From Rubripirellula amarantea (GTDB lineage: Bacteria > Planctomycetota > Planctomycetia > Pirellulales > Pirellulaceae): 64,000 nt of DNA. Under the pieces are notes generated by a model. It worked only from the letters and a program-made list of their open reading frames with translations, was not told where the DNA came from and searched no databases. Within the stretch, counting starts at the first letter, position 1, and each line of letters opens with the position of its first letter. A program made the position numbers and the translations under genes. This document shows, in pieces, positions 39,257 through 48,467 of this stretch. The stretch is from assembly GCF_007859865.1 (NCBI RefSeq), contig NZ_SJPI01000002.1:310001-374000 (forward strand), read 5' to 3'.

Positions 39257-39411
39257 AACGGTTTCACCATCGGCGACCGATCGAACGATCGGGTTGCCAG
39301 ATGTTCAGTTCAGAAGGCGGCTGACCCGCAATGGGGGCTGAGTTTGCGCTCTAAGGGGCAGGCTCCCGGCGCGTTGGGTCAGTGCCAATCACTTCGTTAA
39401 GAACAACATTC

Positions 39412-39441
39412 GGTGGAACGTCATCTGGTGGAACGTCACCC
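39412..39441. repeat. Tandem repeat, 2 x 15 bp
   Basis: GGTGGAACGTCATCT followed by GGTGGAACGTCACCC, downstream of the inverted repeat. Confidence 0.85.
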
Positions 39442-39484
39442 AATCGGACTCGCCAGGTCGAAGACCCGCGCTCGGTGACCTTGC

Positions 39485-39544
39485 GATTCGGGGACCAATG
39501 ATTCGAAACCCAGCGATTCAGATCGCTGCGATTGGAACCCTCGC
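39485..39544. repeat. Degenerate tandem repeat, 4 x 15 bp
   Basis: Four GATT-initiated units spaced exactly 15 bp apart (39485, 39500, 39515, 39530). Interior sequence differs from unit to unit, so only the phase is preserved. Confidence 0.6.
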
Positions 39545-39569
39545 CATCGGGCCACCAGGGTTCTCAAAT

Positions 39570-40886
39570 TCAGCGAATCACGACCAAGATTTTGGCAGTG
39601 ATATCTGGACCGTTGCTGACGTTCATCATCGTCGCCATTTCGCGATTCAGTTGAGCGAAGTCCAACTGGTCAAGTTGCTCAACTAGGTTTTCCACGGAAC
39701 CATCCTGGCTCACCAACTCGACGGCACTGCCGGAGTGATGAATGGCAGTCGGATCGAGCTCGGCGCCTTCGATCGTTTGCAAGATCGGGGCGTTCGTGGC
39801 AAGTGTCATCGAGACCGAATCAATGCCGGCCTGGTCCGACAGCAAGTTCATGTAGAACTGATCGAGGCTTTTCGCGGGGGCTTCAAGGTACATCAGAGAA
39901 ACCGCTTCATCGACGCCTACGCCCACGGCTTGGGTCGCCGTTCCGGCAATGGCTTGCGTGATGGGTTGGTTATCGAGTGAGCTAATTGCAGCTTCGCGAA
40001 GTGCTCGAGAAACAGCCTTCGCACGACGACCTTCTTCCGTCTGACGAACATCAAGCACCAATACGGCGGCGAGCTTTCCGGATGCTTCACTCCGAGACAT
40101 CACGACCAATGGGGCAGCCTCGTTGACCGGTGAAGTCGACCTTGGCGTTGTGTTTGCTGGGTTAGGGGTCGCCAAGTTGCGGTTCGCGATCCCAGGCTCT
40201 GATACGCTCGGCATTGCTGATCCGGCCAGCCGATCTAACTTTGCAGTCTCGATCTGCGGAACCACGGCACTGTTCGAATCGGGGGTTTCCACCTTGTCCA
40301 CGCTGGGCACCCGTGCCAAGGCACTATCAGTCGCAGGCGATCGTTGGGGACCCATGTCTTCCGATGTGACAAGCGAGTCCGGTGAGGGGAGCTCCGGTGT
40401 AACGGTTAGGGCGGAAGGGTCGAGTGCAGCCGATCCCGGTGCCGATGGTGCGATCGCAACGCTGTTATGCAACGCGTTTGGTTCAGTACGTGACCCGATA
40501 AAAATCGCCAAACCGATCGTGGCGGCTAGACCGACAAGCACGGCAGCGATTCGTTGAATGGATGAACCTTGCGCTTGCGAAAGCGAGATCATCGGTTGCT
40601 CGGATACTTTGACCAACGGATGATCGTCAGCCAGTCCTACTTCGCGAGCACGAGCAACGGCGGCTTGCATCACGCGATCCGAGAATCCCGCATCAAGCTT
40701 GATACCGGAATCTTGTGAAGCAACTCGTTTGAGGGCGTCTTGGATAAGACGCATTTGGTTGAGCCGAGCCATGAGGTCGGAATCGTCGTGTAAGAGTGTT
40801 TCGATTTGCGCGCGTTCGTGATCTTCGAGGGCATCATCGAGATACCCACTTAGCAACGAATCGACGAGTTCATCAGAAAGGGACAT
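39570..40886 (-). CDS. Anti-sigma-factor-like single-pass membrane protein
   Basis: A 438-residue protein. Residues 1-60 (DELVDSLLSGYLDDALEDHE, then a helical R-I-E-T-L-L-H-D-D type run) look like the cytoplasmic anti-sigma domain common in planctomycetes, without the His-Cys-Cys zinc ligands. One transmembrane helix (IAAVLVGLAATIGLAIFIG, about 105-123) follows, then a proline/serine-rich periplasmic stretch and a globular C-terminal region (about 260-438). ATG at 40886 replaces a longer frame to 40952. No ECF sigma-factor gene is adjacent, so its partner is elsewhere or the call is wrong. Confidence 0.65.
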   Translation of the reverse strand: MSLSDELVDSLLSGYLDDALEDHERAQIETLLHDDSDLMARLNQMRLIQDALKRVASQDSGIKLDAGFSDRVMQAAVARAREVGLADDHPLVKVSEQPMISLSQAQGSSIQRIAAVLVGLAATIGLAIFIGSRTEPNALHNSVAIAPSAPGSAALDPSALTVTPELPSPDSLVTSEDMGPQRSPATDSALARVPSVDKVETPDSNSAVVPQIETAKLDRLAGSAMPSVSEPGIANRNLATPNPANTTPRSTSPVNEAAPLVVMSRSEASGKLAAVLVLDVRQTEEGRRAKAVSRALREAAISSLDNQPITQAIAGTATQAVGVGVDEAVSLMYLEAPAKSLDQFYMNLLSDQAGIDSVSMTLATNAPILQTIEGAELDPTAIHHSGSAVELVSQDGSVENLVEQLDQLDFAQLNREMATMMNVSNGPDITAKILVVIR

Positions 40887-41194
40887 TAAACAGGAACCGT
40901 AAGGGGCGAGACGCAGACCCAAGCTTGGTAGCTCTCCGCCAAAACAATCCACTTATCACGACACCCTCATTCTAAGCCCGCCACTCGAAAGACGCGGTCA
41001 TTCAGGGTCGCTGCATGATAGTCTGGATTCAGGACCGGCTGTGGCTGCCACCGGGCAGCGCTACTTTGGCCTTCAGGGGTTGGGATGACTAGAAGGCTTG
41101 CAAAGTTCCCCGGTTCAGGGCAAGTTCAGCTCATTTATCGCCGGAAAAGCTGGGAAACGGCGTGAAACTTTGCTCTTTGGTCGGTCTTTAGCTC
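40887..41194. other. Divergent intergenic region, no feature seen
   Basis: About 308 bp between the anti-sigma-like gene and the methyltransferase gene. I see no gene, repeat or terminator in it. Confidence 0.5.
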
Positions 41195-42040
41195 ATGAAT
41201 CCCTCTGATTACCTCCGTCGAAACCGCGACGTGTACAACCAAATGGCCGCCGCGGGTGATCCACTGTGCCGCGTGGCGTCCGACGACGAACTGGCCAATC
41301 CTCTCAAGACCGTCGACGGCGCGGGTTGGTTGGGGAAATCCATCGCTGGCAAGCGAGTGCTTTGCTTGGCTGCTGGCGGAGGGCGACAAAGTTCACTTTA
41401 CGCCGCCGCAGGGGCTGATGTCACCGTCGTTGATATCAGCGGTTCGATGTTAGAGCTCGATCGACGTGCCGCGGCCGAACGCGGTTTTTCGCTGAGAGTT
41501 TTTGAAACAACGATGGAAGATCTTGGCATGTTTGGCGTCGGAGAGTTCGACATCGTGATTCAACCGGTTAGCACCTGCTACGTGCCGTCGATCACCAAGG
41601 TCTACCAGCAAGTGGCGCGGGTCACGTCGCCTCGGGGAATTTATGTCTCCCAGCACAAAACTCCCGCGAGTCTGCAATCGTCGCTCGAGCGCAATCGCGA
41701 AGGTCACTACGCGATTGAGCACGTTTACTATCGCGATTCACCCGAACCGGTACCGGTGCCCGCACCACGTGTGACCAATCGAGCTTCCAAGCGATTAAGA
41801 GAAACCGGCGCAGTCGAATACTTGCATCGCTGGGAACAAATCATCGGTGGTATGTGCCATGCCGGATTCGTTATTGAAGACTTAAGCGAACCACTGCACG
41901 CGGTTCCCAAATCTGAACACGGGTCGTTTGGCGATCGAGCCTGCTACATCGCGCCGTACGTTCGCATCAAGGCAAGACGAAACGGAGAAGTCGCCGCTTC
42001 AGCAAACACGTCCGGATTGTGGACGCCGCAAAACTTCTAG
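41195..42040 (+). CDS. SAM-dependent methyltransferase
   Basis: A 281-residue class I methyltransferase. The AdoMet-binding motif is VLCLAAGGGRQSSLYAAAG (about residue 55-73), with the acidic end of strand 2 in VTVVDISGSMLE and an aspartate-containing strand (FDIVIQPVSTCYV) after it. The methyl acceptor is unknown; the C-terminal ~100 residues are unfamiliar. Convergent with the channel gene, whose stop lies 24 bp away. Confidence 0.85.
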   Translation: MNPSDYLRRNRDVYNQMAAAGDPLCRVASDDELANPLKTVDGAGWLGKSIAGKRVLCLAAGGGRQSSLYAAAGADVTVVDISGSMLELDRRAAAERGFSLRVFETTMEDLGMFGVGEFDIVIQPVSTCYVPSITKVYQQVARVTSPRGIYVSQHKTPASLQSSLERNREGHYAIEHVYYRDSPEPVPVPAPRVTNRASKRLRETGAVEYLHRWEQIIGGMCHAGFVIEDLSEPLHAVPKSEHGSFGDRACYIAPYVRIKARRNGEVAASANTSGLWTPQNF

Positions 42041-42064
42041 CAACCGGCCCGCATGCCTTAAAAC

Positions 42065-43003
42065 TCAGTGCGGTTCTTTCGAGAACGCTTCGATACGATG
42101 GTCTTCCATCGAATGGGTCAGGTCCGCTGCCAAGGCAGCGAGTTCTTCGACTTCGTGTTGAATGGCATCGTCGGCATCGCCGGTGTTGCCGACCGCGTCT
42201 TGGTTGCCAAGGATTCGGAATCGACTTTCGGGCAAAGTCTCGGCCGGGACCTCATCGGCCACCGCCAGTTGAGCGATGCGTATGGCGCCGATCGCGGCGG
42301 GCATGACCACGTGCGAAGCGCCACCACGAATAAGCTTGCGCTCGGTCGCAGGGTTTTCGGCGCGAGCGATGATGCGAATGGAATCGGACAGGTCACGAGC
42401 CGTTAGCGTGATGAAGACGTTCGTGGCGTCGTCGGGCAAGACACTGGCGATCGCTCGAGCGCGAAACAGACCAACGTCGTGTAGTGTTTCGTCATCGACC
42501 GCATTTCCTTCCACAGCCAAGTAGCCGTCGTTGATCGCTTTTTCAACTCGCTCGGAGTTATTGTCCAGCACGACGAGCTTGCTGCCATGAGCCCCAAGCT
42601 CCGCTGCAAGCATTTGACCGACTCGGCCATACCCGCAGATGATCGTGTGATCTTGAAGCGTATCGATCTCGCGCGACCTTTGTCGAATTCCTAGCATCGT
42701 TTCAATCTCTCCTTCGGTCAGCATTTGAACTAGGCCACCGGCCACGTAGATCAGCGACGAACAGCCCGCCATGATCACTCCCACCGTGAACAGCTTGAGC
42801 ACTGGATTCTCGACGGGGCGAACCTCGCCAAAACCCACGCCGAACACCGTGATTACCACCATGTAGATCGCGTCGATCCAAGACCAGCCCGCAATCACAT
42901 AACCGGTGGTAGCGACAACGCAGGTCCCCATGAAGAACGTTACTCCCCGACGCAGCGTTTGCCGCGAGCGATGCTCGATCGTCTTAGGGGTAGAGGTGCT
43001 CAT
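42065..43003 (-). CDS. Two-TM potassium channel with RCK/TrkA-N domain
   Basis: A 312-residue MthK-like channel subunit. TM1 (about 20-40) and TM2 (about 67-90) flank a pore loop ending VFGVGFGEVRP, corresponding to the TVGYGD filter with F for Y and E for D. The RCK domain starts with the Rossmann motif IICGYGRVGQMLAAEL (GxGxxG, about residue 119) and continues through VVLDNNSERV. ATG at 43003 is chosen; upstream residues to 43117 lack a helix. Expected to tetramerise in the membrane and gate K+ in response to nucleotide or Ca2+. The deviating filter raises doubt about selectivity. Confidence 0.88.
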   Translation of the reverse strand: MSTSTPKTIEHRSRQTLRRGVTFFMGTCVVATTGYVIAGWSWIDAIYMVVITVFGVGFGEVRPVENPVLKLFTVGVIMAGCSSLIYVAGGLVQMLTEGEIETMLGIRQRSREIDTLQDHTIICGYGRVGQMLAAELGAHGSKLVVLDNNSERVEKAINDGYLAVEGNAVDDETLHDVGLFRARAIASVLPDDATNVFITLTARDLSDSIRIIARAENPATERKLIRGGASHVVMPAAIGAIRIAQLAVADEVPAETLPESRFRILGNQDAVGNTGDADDAIQHEVEELAALAADLTHSMEDHRIEAFSKEPH

Positions 43004-43221
43004 GAGACCCAAGTGTGTGAGAATCGAAGAGCGGAATCCGTTTCCTTCACATCCGGGGCGCGCAACGCGACCGGGGTGCAAACGAAAGGAATTCGGCCCT
43101 ACGTTGAAGTGTGACACTTCGACTCAGGCATGAGAGATCAACATCGCGCAATGCGACAAACTTCGGATGACGTAACCATTCAAGCTACGCAATCATGACA
43201 ACCCGAACCCTCAGCAACAGT

Positions 43222-44004
43222 TTACTTGCTGGGAAATTCAGGAACGTCAAATACCGAGTCGGCGATGTCGGTATTGAGCTCTACCGTTTCAATCGTCACA
43301 TCGTGAGTGACTCCCATCGCATTCATGATCTGTCGAACGCGAGAAGCGATCTGCAAACCTTCGAACGACTTGTATTCTAAGATCGTCGATTCAATCACTT
43401 GGCTTCCGCCAACGATCGACCGAGTCGCCATCGTTCGTGCGGGTAGCCCTGACTTGATGTTGTAGAAAATTTGATCCGAGTCGGTTCGCCCGTGACGCTT
43501 CACTTCGACTCGATAACAAGGCTCGCCTTCGATAATCTCTGTTCCGCGATTGGTGATCGAGGCAAACACTGATGTCGGAGCGAACGATTCTCGCAAGCTG
43601 ATCGAATCGATCATGCGGGTTCGTTCGGTGTCACTAAGTCGGCGAACGCCTGCGTGGCCTTTTTCCCAACCGATCTTGCCGCGAACGCCCTGTTCGGTTT
43701 TGCCGAATGGTTTTAAGTCCACGACCACCTTGGCTCGATCGGGCGATGCGAAGTAAGTCGTCAGCGTCCCAGTTGCGACAGGGGCGTCCGAAGCGTTGTT
43801 GGCGGTCACAACAATGGTCCCCTTCATGACGATCGACTTCACAGCATCGAACGCCTCTTTACCACCCGATGCTTCCACACACCGTTTTGCCACATCAAAA
43901 CCAACCGGTTCGTCAGACAGCGCCGGCAACGCATAGATCGACGCTGTTACGGCAAGCACGGCAAAGCAGGCTTGCAATTGCTGGGGTTGAGCAGGCATCC
44001 ACAT
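43222..44004 (-). CDS. Secreted LolA/LppX-like fold protein
   Basis: A 260-residue exported protein. A signal-like N-terminus (CFAVLAVTASIYALPALSDE, residues ~13-32) precedes a mature region with strand-rich, alternating pattern (MKGTIVVTANN, TLTTYFASPDRAKVVVDL, CYRVEVKRHGRTDSDQIFYN, ESTILEYKSFEGLQIAS), as in outer-membrane lipoprotein-carrier-like folds. The family is not identified. It lies 218 bp upstream of the channel gene on the same strand. Confidence 0.75.
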   Translation of the reverse strand: MWMPAQPQQLQACFAVLAVTASIYALPALSDEPVGFDVAKRCVEASGGKEAFDAVKSIVMKGTIVVTANNASDAPVATGTLTTYFASPDRAKVVVDLKPFGKTEQGVRGKIGWEKGHAGVRRLSDTERTRMIDSISLRESFAPTSVFASITNRGTEIIEGEPCYRVEVKRHGRTDSDQIFYNIKSGLPARTMATRSIVGGSQVIESTILEYKSFEGLQIASRVRQIMNAMGVTHDVTIETVELNTDIADSVFDVPEFPSK

Positions 44005-44470
44005 AAACGAAAACTCTCGGAGTTAGCTGAGGAAGGCGAAAGAAGAGGTTCGTATTCAAACCGATCACATTGGTGCTCGCAAGAGGCACGATCGAGGAGC
44101 ACCCATTCCGGGGTGATCTCCGCCGGTCGGCCCGCTTAAAGGCCTGCACCGGAAGTCGATTCAACCGAAAATACATCGGGTTTCGTATATTGCGAGGAGT
44201 CTTTCCCCCAAAGCAATCAAGCCATGAGAAGAAATTGCAAGTGAGCCTGATTGAACCAGTCGACTCTAGCGGGCAATTTTCAGGCACCCGATTTCTGGCA
44301 CCGTGTTTCAGGCACCAGTTTTCCATCAGCTGAGTTCCATCAGCAGAGTTCATTCCATCAGCTACTCCATCAACAGAGTTCAGCACGATTGAAAGTGGCG
44401 GTCTGCGTTTGATGTTGTCGCTTTTCAAGAATGTGAAAGGCCGCGATCAGCGATGCAAGTCGAGCGGTTG
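44005..44470. other. Intergenic region with 14-bp tandem array
   Basis: About 466 bp between the LolA-like gene and queA. The middle holds a tandem array (44281-44381). No open frame is convincing; the promoter of the LolA-like gene is expected here. Confidence 0.65.
44281..44381. repeat. Tandem array, about 7 units of 14-15 bp
   Basis: Unit starts at 44281, 44295, 44309, 44323 and 44337 are exactly 14 bp apart; the first three share C(A/T)GGCACC and the next two CCATCAG. Two more CCATCA units follow at 44355 and 44367, with less regular spacing. Confidence 0.8.
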
Positions 44471-45556
44471 CTAGAGAATCAACATCGCATCGCCGTAGCT
44501 GTAGAAACGATACTCATTTTCGATTGCGACCTGATAAGCACGCATGGCAAACTCGCGGCTGATCAAAGCACTAACCAACACAAGCAGTGAACTCTTTGGC
44601 AGGTGGAAATTGGTCATCAATCCGTCGATCGCTAGGAACTCGTGTCCCGGTCGGATGAAGATGTCGGTATCACCCGACCACTCACCGACCTTCCCACCGC
44701 GAGCTCGGGCGGCGCTCTCAAGCACTCGTACACTGGTGGTACCCACGGCAATGGTTCGACCACGATGGCGACGAGTATTGATTTGATCCGACGTTGGTTC
44801 GTCAACGCTGCCCCACTCGCTATGCATCTGGTGTTGATCAAGTGTTTCAACGGAAATTGGCCGGAAGGTTCCGATGCCAACATGCAAGGTCACTTCGGCC
44901 GTCTCGACACCAGCAGCTCGGATCTTTTCCAGCAACGATTGGGTGAAGTGCAAGCCAGCGGTGGGAGCGGCCACGGAACCCGCTTCCTTGGCGTAGACGG
45001 TTTGGTAATCCGTCACGTCGGAATCCACCATTTGCCCATCGCGAATGTACGGCGGCAGCGGGATGCGTCCGAATCGTGTTAGCCATTGGACCGGAGTATC
45101 GAAGGCTCGTTCGTCAGCGCTAGGCCAATCCGTGGGCAAGCTCGGCTGGACAATCAATTTGCCGTCGTCGGTCCGTGCCACCACCGTCAACAACATGCCG
45201 TCGCGGGCATCGCGATCTCGCGTGGTGATGACCTCGCCGACTTTCAGCGTACCTCGCGTTTTGGTTAGAACTTCCCACAGCCCGGTGTTCGCGTCTGCTC
45301 GCAAAAACAGCCCTTGCCATTTGCCATTGGTTTGCGAACGGTAGCCCGCCAATCGAGCCGGAATGACGCGACTATTGTTCATCACCAGCGTGTCGCCGGG
45401 GGTGAGCAATTCCGGAAGGTCGCGAACGTGATAATGGTCGATCGTCTGTGCCGCTCGATCGATCACCATCAATCGCGCGTCGGTGCGATTGGCGAGAGGA
45501 TCCTGCGCAATTAACTCTTTGGGCAGGTGATAGTTGTATTGGTCGATTTCGCTCAT
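44471..45556 (-). CDS. queA: S-adenosylmethionine:tRNA ribosyltransferase-isomerase
   Basis: A 361-residue QueA, which transfers and isomerises the ribosyl group of AdoMet to preQ1-tRNA, forming epoxyqueuosine. The family opening YNYHLPKELIAQDPL (about residue 6-20) and the signatures NNSRVIPARL, GSVAAPTAGLHFT and DGLMTNFHLPKSSLLVL are all present. ATG at 45556 is chosen over the longer frame to 45640, which lacks homology and overlaps the divergent gene at 45635. No other queuosine gene is adjacent. Confidence 0.96.
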   Translation of the reverse strand: MSEIDQYNYHLPKELIAQDPLANRTDARLMVIDRAAQTIDHYHVRDLPELLTPGDTLVMNNSRVIPARLAGYRSQTNGKWQGLFLRADANTGLWEVLTKTRGTLKVGEVITTRDRDARDGMLLTVVARTDDGKLIVQPSLPTDWPSADERAFDTPVQWLTRFGRIPLPPYIRDGQMVDSDVTDYQTVYAKEAGSVAAPTAGLHFTQSLLEKIRAAGVETAEVTLHVGIGTFRPISVETLDQHQMHSEWGSVDEPTSDQINTRRHRGRTIAVGTTSVRVLESAARARGGKVGEWSGDTDIFIRPGHEFLAIDGLMTNFHLPKSSLLVLVSALISREFAMRAYQVAIENEYRFYSYGDAMLIL

Positions 45557-45634
45557 GGCGGAAGTGTAACTTGCCGGCAAACATACTACGATACGTGGAC
45601 CCGATCCGGTTTCCAGTAACCCAAAGCCAATTCG

Positions 45635-46681
45635 ATGCAACGCACAACATTCCTTCTTATCGCTCTACTCTCGTTGGCGCTTGTCCGTCCTGCCGTCGCC
45701 GATGAGGGCCAGCCGATGGTGCTGCGCAAGATCGATGATCAGACGTTTCAGATTGAACTGCATACCGGCGAAGCGTTGAGCATTGACTCGAAAACCAAAG
45801 CCGATTCGCCGACACCGCCGGGCTTCGCAATCAATGCTCACCAGCTTTCTGATAAGGCGTCCTCGGCGATCGAAGTCATCGCCGACGGAGTGTCCGTGTT
45901 GTACGTGACGAAACAATCCCTCGGCGAATCAATTGCCGCCGATCTGCAACCGTCCGTTCATCCGGATGTGATCATTGCCGCTTCGATGCCGCTAGTCTCA
46001 GGTGACGAATCGTCGCTCGGCGACCTGGTAGCCAAGCTGATGCCCTCGAAAGTCGTGGTGGCAAGTTCCAGCGGCAATCTAGCGGAAACTCGCGAGCATC
46101 AAGCGATTGGTCACAATGCCATGGCGTTGTGTGCGACTGACAACAAAGCCACCGCGCCAACGAAAATCGTGACGCTCGCGGACGCAGACGGATTCGATCA
46201 ACTCGATGAAGAGCTGAAGGATCTGTTCCAAGCGATGACGAAATCATGCGAAGCGTCGCAGGCTGTGTTTGCGAAGTTGTCGGTCGAGCAGATGAATTTT
46301 CGTCCGTCCAATGGTACGCACACACCGCGATGGAACAGCGAGCACATGCGTGGTCGGCAATTGCAGTTCTTCTCGCAAATTTATTATGCGATCGACCCGA
46401 CGATCCCTGTGATGGACAGAAACCCAAAGCAAATGCCAGACGACTATACGCCGCATCAACCCGATTGGGATGGCGCGCGTGAATCGCTTGAAACCAAACG
46501 GGTGAATGATTTCTGTCGACGCTTTGCGTACCTGCTCGACGGAATTCCGCTCGACCAAAAAGCCCCTGGTAGCTCTTGGACTCTCGACCGGTTGCTCAAG
46601 CAAATGGATCGACACTACGGCGAACACACCGCTAACGTCGTCAAAAAGTTCGAGCTCGCTGATTGGCCCGAAGCTCACTGA
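45635..46681 (+). CDS. Exported protein with C-terminal DinB-like domain
   Basis: A 348-residue protein. A signal peptide (RTTFLLIALLSLALVRPAVA, to about residue 22) precedes an unfamiliar middle region (~25-190); residues ~195-340 form a DinB-like four-helix bundle (LFQAMTKSCEASQAVFAKLS, WNSEHMRGRQLQFF, WTLDRLLKQMDRHYGEHTANV). The pattern of histidines in the helices agrees with the metal site of the DinB superfamily, but the enzyme activity is unknown. Divergent from queA, 79 bp apart. Confidence 0.8.
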   Translation: MQRTTFLLIALLSLALVRPAVADEGQPMVLRKIDDQTFQIELHTGEALSIDSKTKADSPTPPGFAINAHQLSDKASSAIEVIADGVSVLYVTKQSLGESIAADLQPSVHPDVIIAASMPLVSGDESSLGDLVAKLMPSKVVVASSSGNLAETREHQAIGHNAMALCATDNKATAPTKIVTLADADGFDQLDEELKDLFQAMTKSCEASQAVFAKLSVEQMNFRPSNGTHTPRWNSEHMRGRQLQFFSQIYYAIDPTIPVMDRNPKQMPDDYTPHQPDWDGARESLETKRVNDFCRRFAYLLDGIPLDQKAPGSSWTLDRLLKQMDRHYGEHTANVVKKFELADWPEAH

Positions 46682-46737
46682 TTGTTGCTGGTCAGGTGAC
46701 AAGATTGGCTAGGCTCAAGCCAAAGTTCGATGCGGGG

Positions 46738-47331
46738 CTAACCCGCCAGACGGACGGACGAGTGTTCTGATCGCACTAAGCCTTTGCCATCGTCTTCGAA
46801 CTGACATTGGAAAGACTTCTTTGCGATCGTATGGAGTTCAACGCGGACGTCGACCGTGGGGGGCAGCGCATCGCCAGCAGCAGCGGCGCGGTCGGCGAAA
46901 CCGCCGCTTAGCGTTCCCGGGATCGCGGTCGCAAGCGCTAGCGGAAGTTCAGTTGTCGACAACGGAGCCACGTTGGCGGGAAACAATCGTTGGTCGGGCA
47001 ACTGACCCCGAACGTCCATTTCTTTCCAACCACCATCATTGAAACGCAGCCAAACTCGAATGCCGAGAATTGAATTGGGCAGTGAACTGTAGTTGATCGC
47101 CGCAAGGTGCATGAGGTATTTCACGCACACTTCGCCATCGCCGGGTTTCACGCGTCTTGTGGTTTCATAGTCTTCGTTAAAAAGAACGCAGCCTTCCATC
47201 GACATTACGGGATGAGCCGCCAAGCACATCCGTTCGCGGTTGGCCCGGACGATCCAGAAATAGGCGGTTGATATTAACGCCAAGGCAGACCCGACCAACG
47301 CAAGATACTCTCGCAGACTTTCGGCATTCAT
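46738..47331 (-). CDS. Membrane-anchored protein, unknown
   Basis: A 197-residue protein with one N-terminal hydrophobic segment (YLALVGSALALISTAYFWIV, about residues 8-27) and a beta-rich soluble region (MHLAAINYSSLPNSILGIR, VDVRVELHTIAKKSFQCQF). No domain is recognised. ATG at 47331 is taken because it places the helix at the N-terminus; the frame extends to 47388. It lies 76 bp downstream of the rsmA stop on the same strand and may be co-transcribed. Confidence 0.65.
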   Translation of the reverse strand: MNAESLREYLALVGSALALISTAYFWIVRANRERMCLAAHPVMSMEGCVLFNEDYETTRRVKPGDGEVCVKYLMHLAAINYSSLPNSILGIRVWLRFNDGGWKEMDVRGQLPDQRLFPANVAPLSTTELPLALATAIPGTLSGGFADRAAAAGDALPPTVDVRVELHTIAKKSFQCQFEDDGKGLVRSEHSSVRLAG

Positions 47332-47407
47332 CAGCTTGTTCCCATGCGGCAGGTTTGGACCTCTGTTGCTATGGTTCTTACGCAACATGCCGCGACGTCT
47401 GCAAGCT

Positions 47408-48310
47408 CTACTTCGCCTCGGCGATCCGTAGTGCTTCGATCAGATCTTGGATTTCGCCAATCGACAACTCCTCGGCACGAGCCTGTTCGCCATGTCCCAG
47501 CGCCGACAACACTTCGTCGACTTCCGCTTTTTCCATGCGTCCTTTCATCGCGCTGACCACGACGCTGCGAAGGTACTTTCGGCGGTGAAAGAACAGCGCT
47601 CGCACCATTTCGTGGAAGTACTTGATGTCGACAAACTTTGACCTTCGCTCGGGAACGTGGGTCAACTTCACGATCGCCGAGTGAACCTTTGGGCGAGGCC
47701 AGAACACGGTCGGGGGCAACACTCGAACGATTTCAACATCACACAACGATTGGACCCAAACGCTGAGCGAACTGTAGTCCTTCGTTCGCGGTTGAGCGAT
47801 CATTCGCTCACCAAGTTCTTTTTGAATCGTTGCAACCATCACATCGGGCGTTGGTGTTTCGTGAAGCAGGTTGCTGATGATGGGCGTCGCCACATTATAA
47901 GGCAGGTTTGCAACCAGCAAGAATCGAGCGTCGTCGCCAATGCGAGACATGGCGTCGCGAATATTCTCCATGATTTCAGGACGCAAAGAGTTCTTGTTTC
48001 GCAAAGCATCGCCGTGAATCATTTTCACGTTCATGCGGCCTTCGAGTTCTTCGCTGGCCATCTGGAAAAGGTTGTTGTCGATTTCGACCGTCAACACGGC
48101 ACCCGCCTGATCGGACAAACGCGAGGTGAGTGAACCGACGCCCGTTCCAATTTCTAGGACCACGTCTTTCTTGGTCAGTTCCGCTGATCGAGCGATCAAA
48201 TCCACCAAATTCAAATCGATCAAAAAGTTCTGGCCAAACCGAGGCACCGGACGCAAACCGGCCGCGGCGAGACGTTGAGATAGATAGGTTGCGGTTTGAC
48301 GTTCAGACAC
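47408..48310 (-). CDS. rsmA: 16S rRNA (adenine1518/1519-N6)-dimethyltransferase
   Basis: A 300-residue RsmA/KsgA that dimethylates two adenines in the 3'-terminal hairpin of 16S rRNA during 30S assembly. Visible motifs are GQNFLID (about 25), [12 protein letters not shown] (about 51-62) and the catalytic NLPYNVATP (about 134-142). The C-terminal helical domain is complete. Start at 48310 agrees with the family N-terminus. No adjacent pdxA or apaH as in some other bacteria. Confidence 0.95.
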   Translation of the reverse strand: MSERQTATYLSQRLAAAGLRPVPRFGQNFLIDLNLVDLIARSAELTKKDVVLEIGTGVGSLTSRLSDQAGAVLTVEIDNNLFQMASEELEGRMNVKMIHGDALRNKNSLRPEIMENIRDAMSRIGDDARFLLVANLPYNVATPIISNLLHETPTPDVMVATIQKELGERMIAQPRTKDYSSLSVWVQSLCDVEIVRVLPPTVFWPRPKVHSAIVKLTHVPERRSKFVDIKYFHEMVRALFFHRRKYLRSVVVSAMKGRMEKAEVDEVLSALGHGEQARAEELSIGEIQDLIEALRIAEAK

Positions 48311-48408
48311 AGGATCAATCGGGGTAAGGAGAAGAGGAGGGGCGGCACTTGCGTCGGCGATGATGGCTCGGGCAATCCGGCTTCAGCAACGCGGACGGTC
48401 GTTGTTTG

Positions 48409-48438
48409 AGTACGCGGGTTCTAAGTACGCGGGGCTCA
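48409..48438. repeat. Tandem repeat, 2 x 15 bp
   Basis: AGTACGCGGGTTCTA followed by AGTACGCGGGGCTCA, between ribE and rsmA. Confidence 0.8.
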
Positions 48439-48467
48439 CTACGAACGAAACCAGTTTGCTGAATGCG

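Larger units (their letters stand above)
39125..39569. other. Intergenic stretch with hairpin and 15-bp repeats
   Basis: About 445 bp between the aldolase gene and the anti-sigma-like gene (convergent). It holds an imperfect inverted repeat (39169-39256) and two sets of 15-bp tandem units (39412-39441 and 39485-39544). No gene is supported. Confidence 0.65.
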
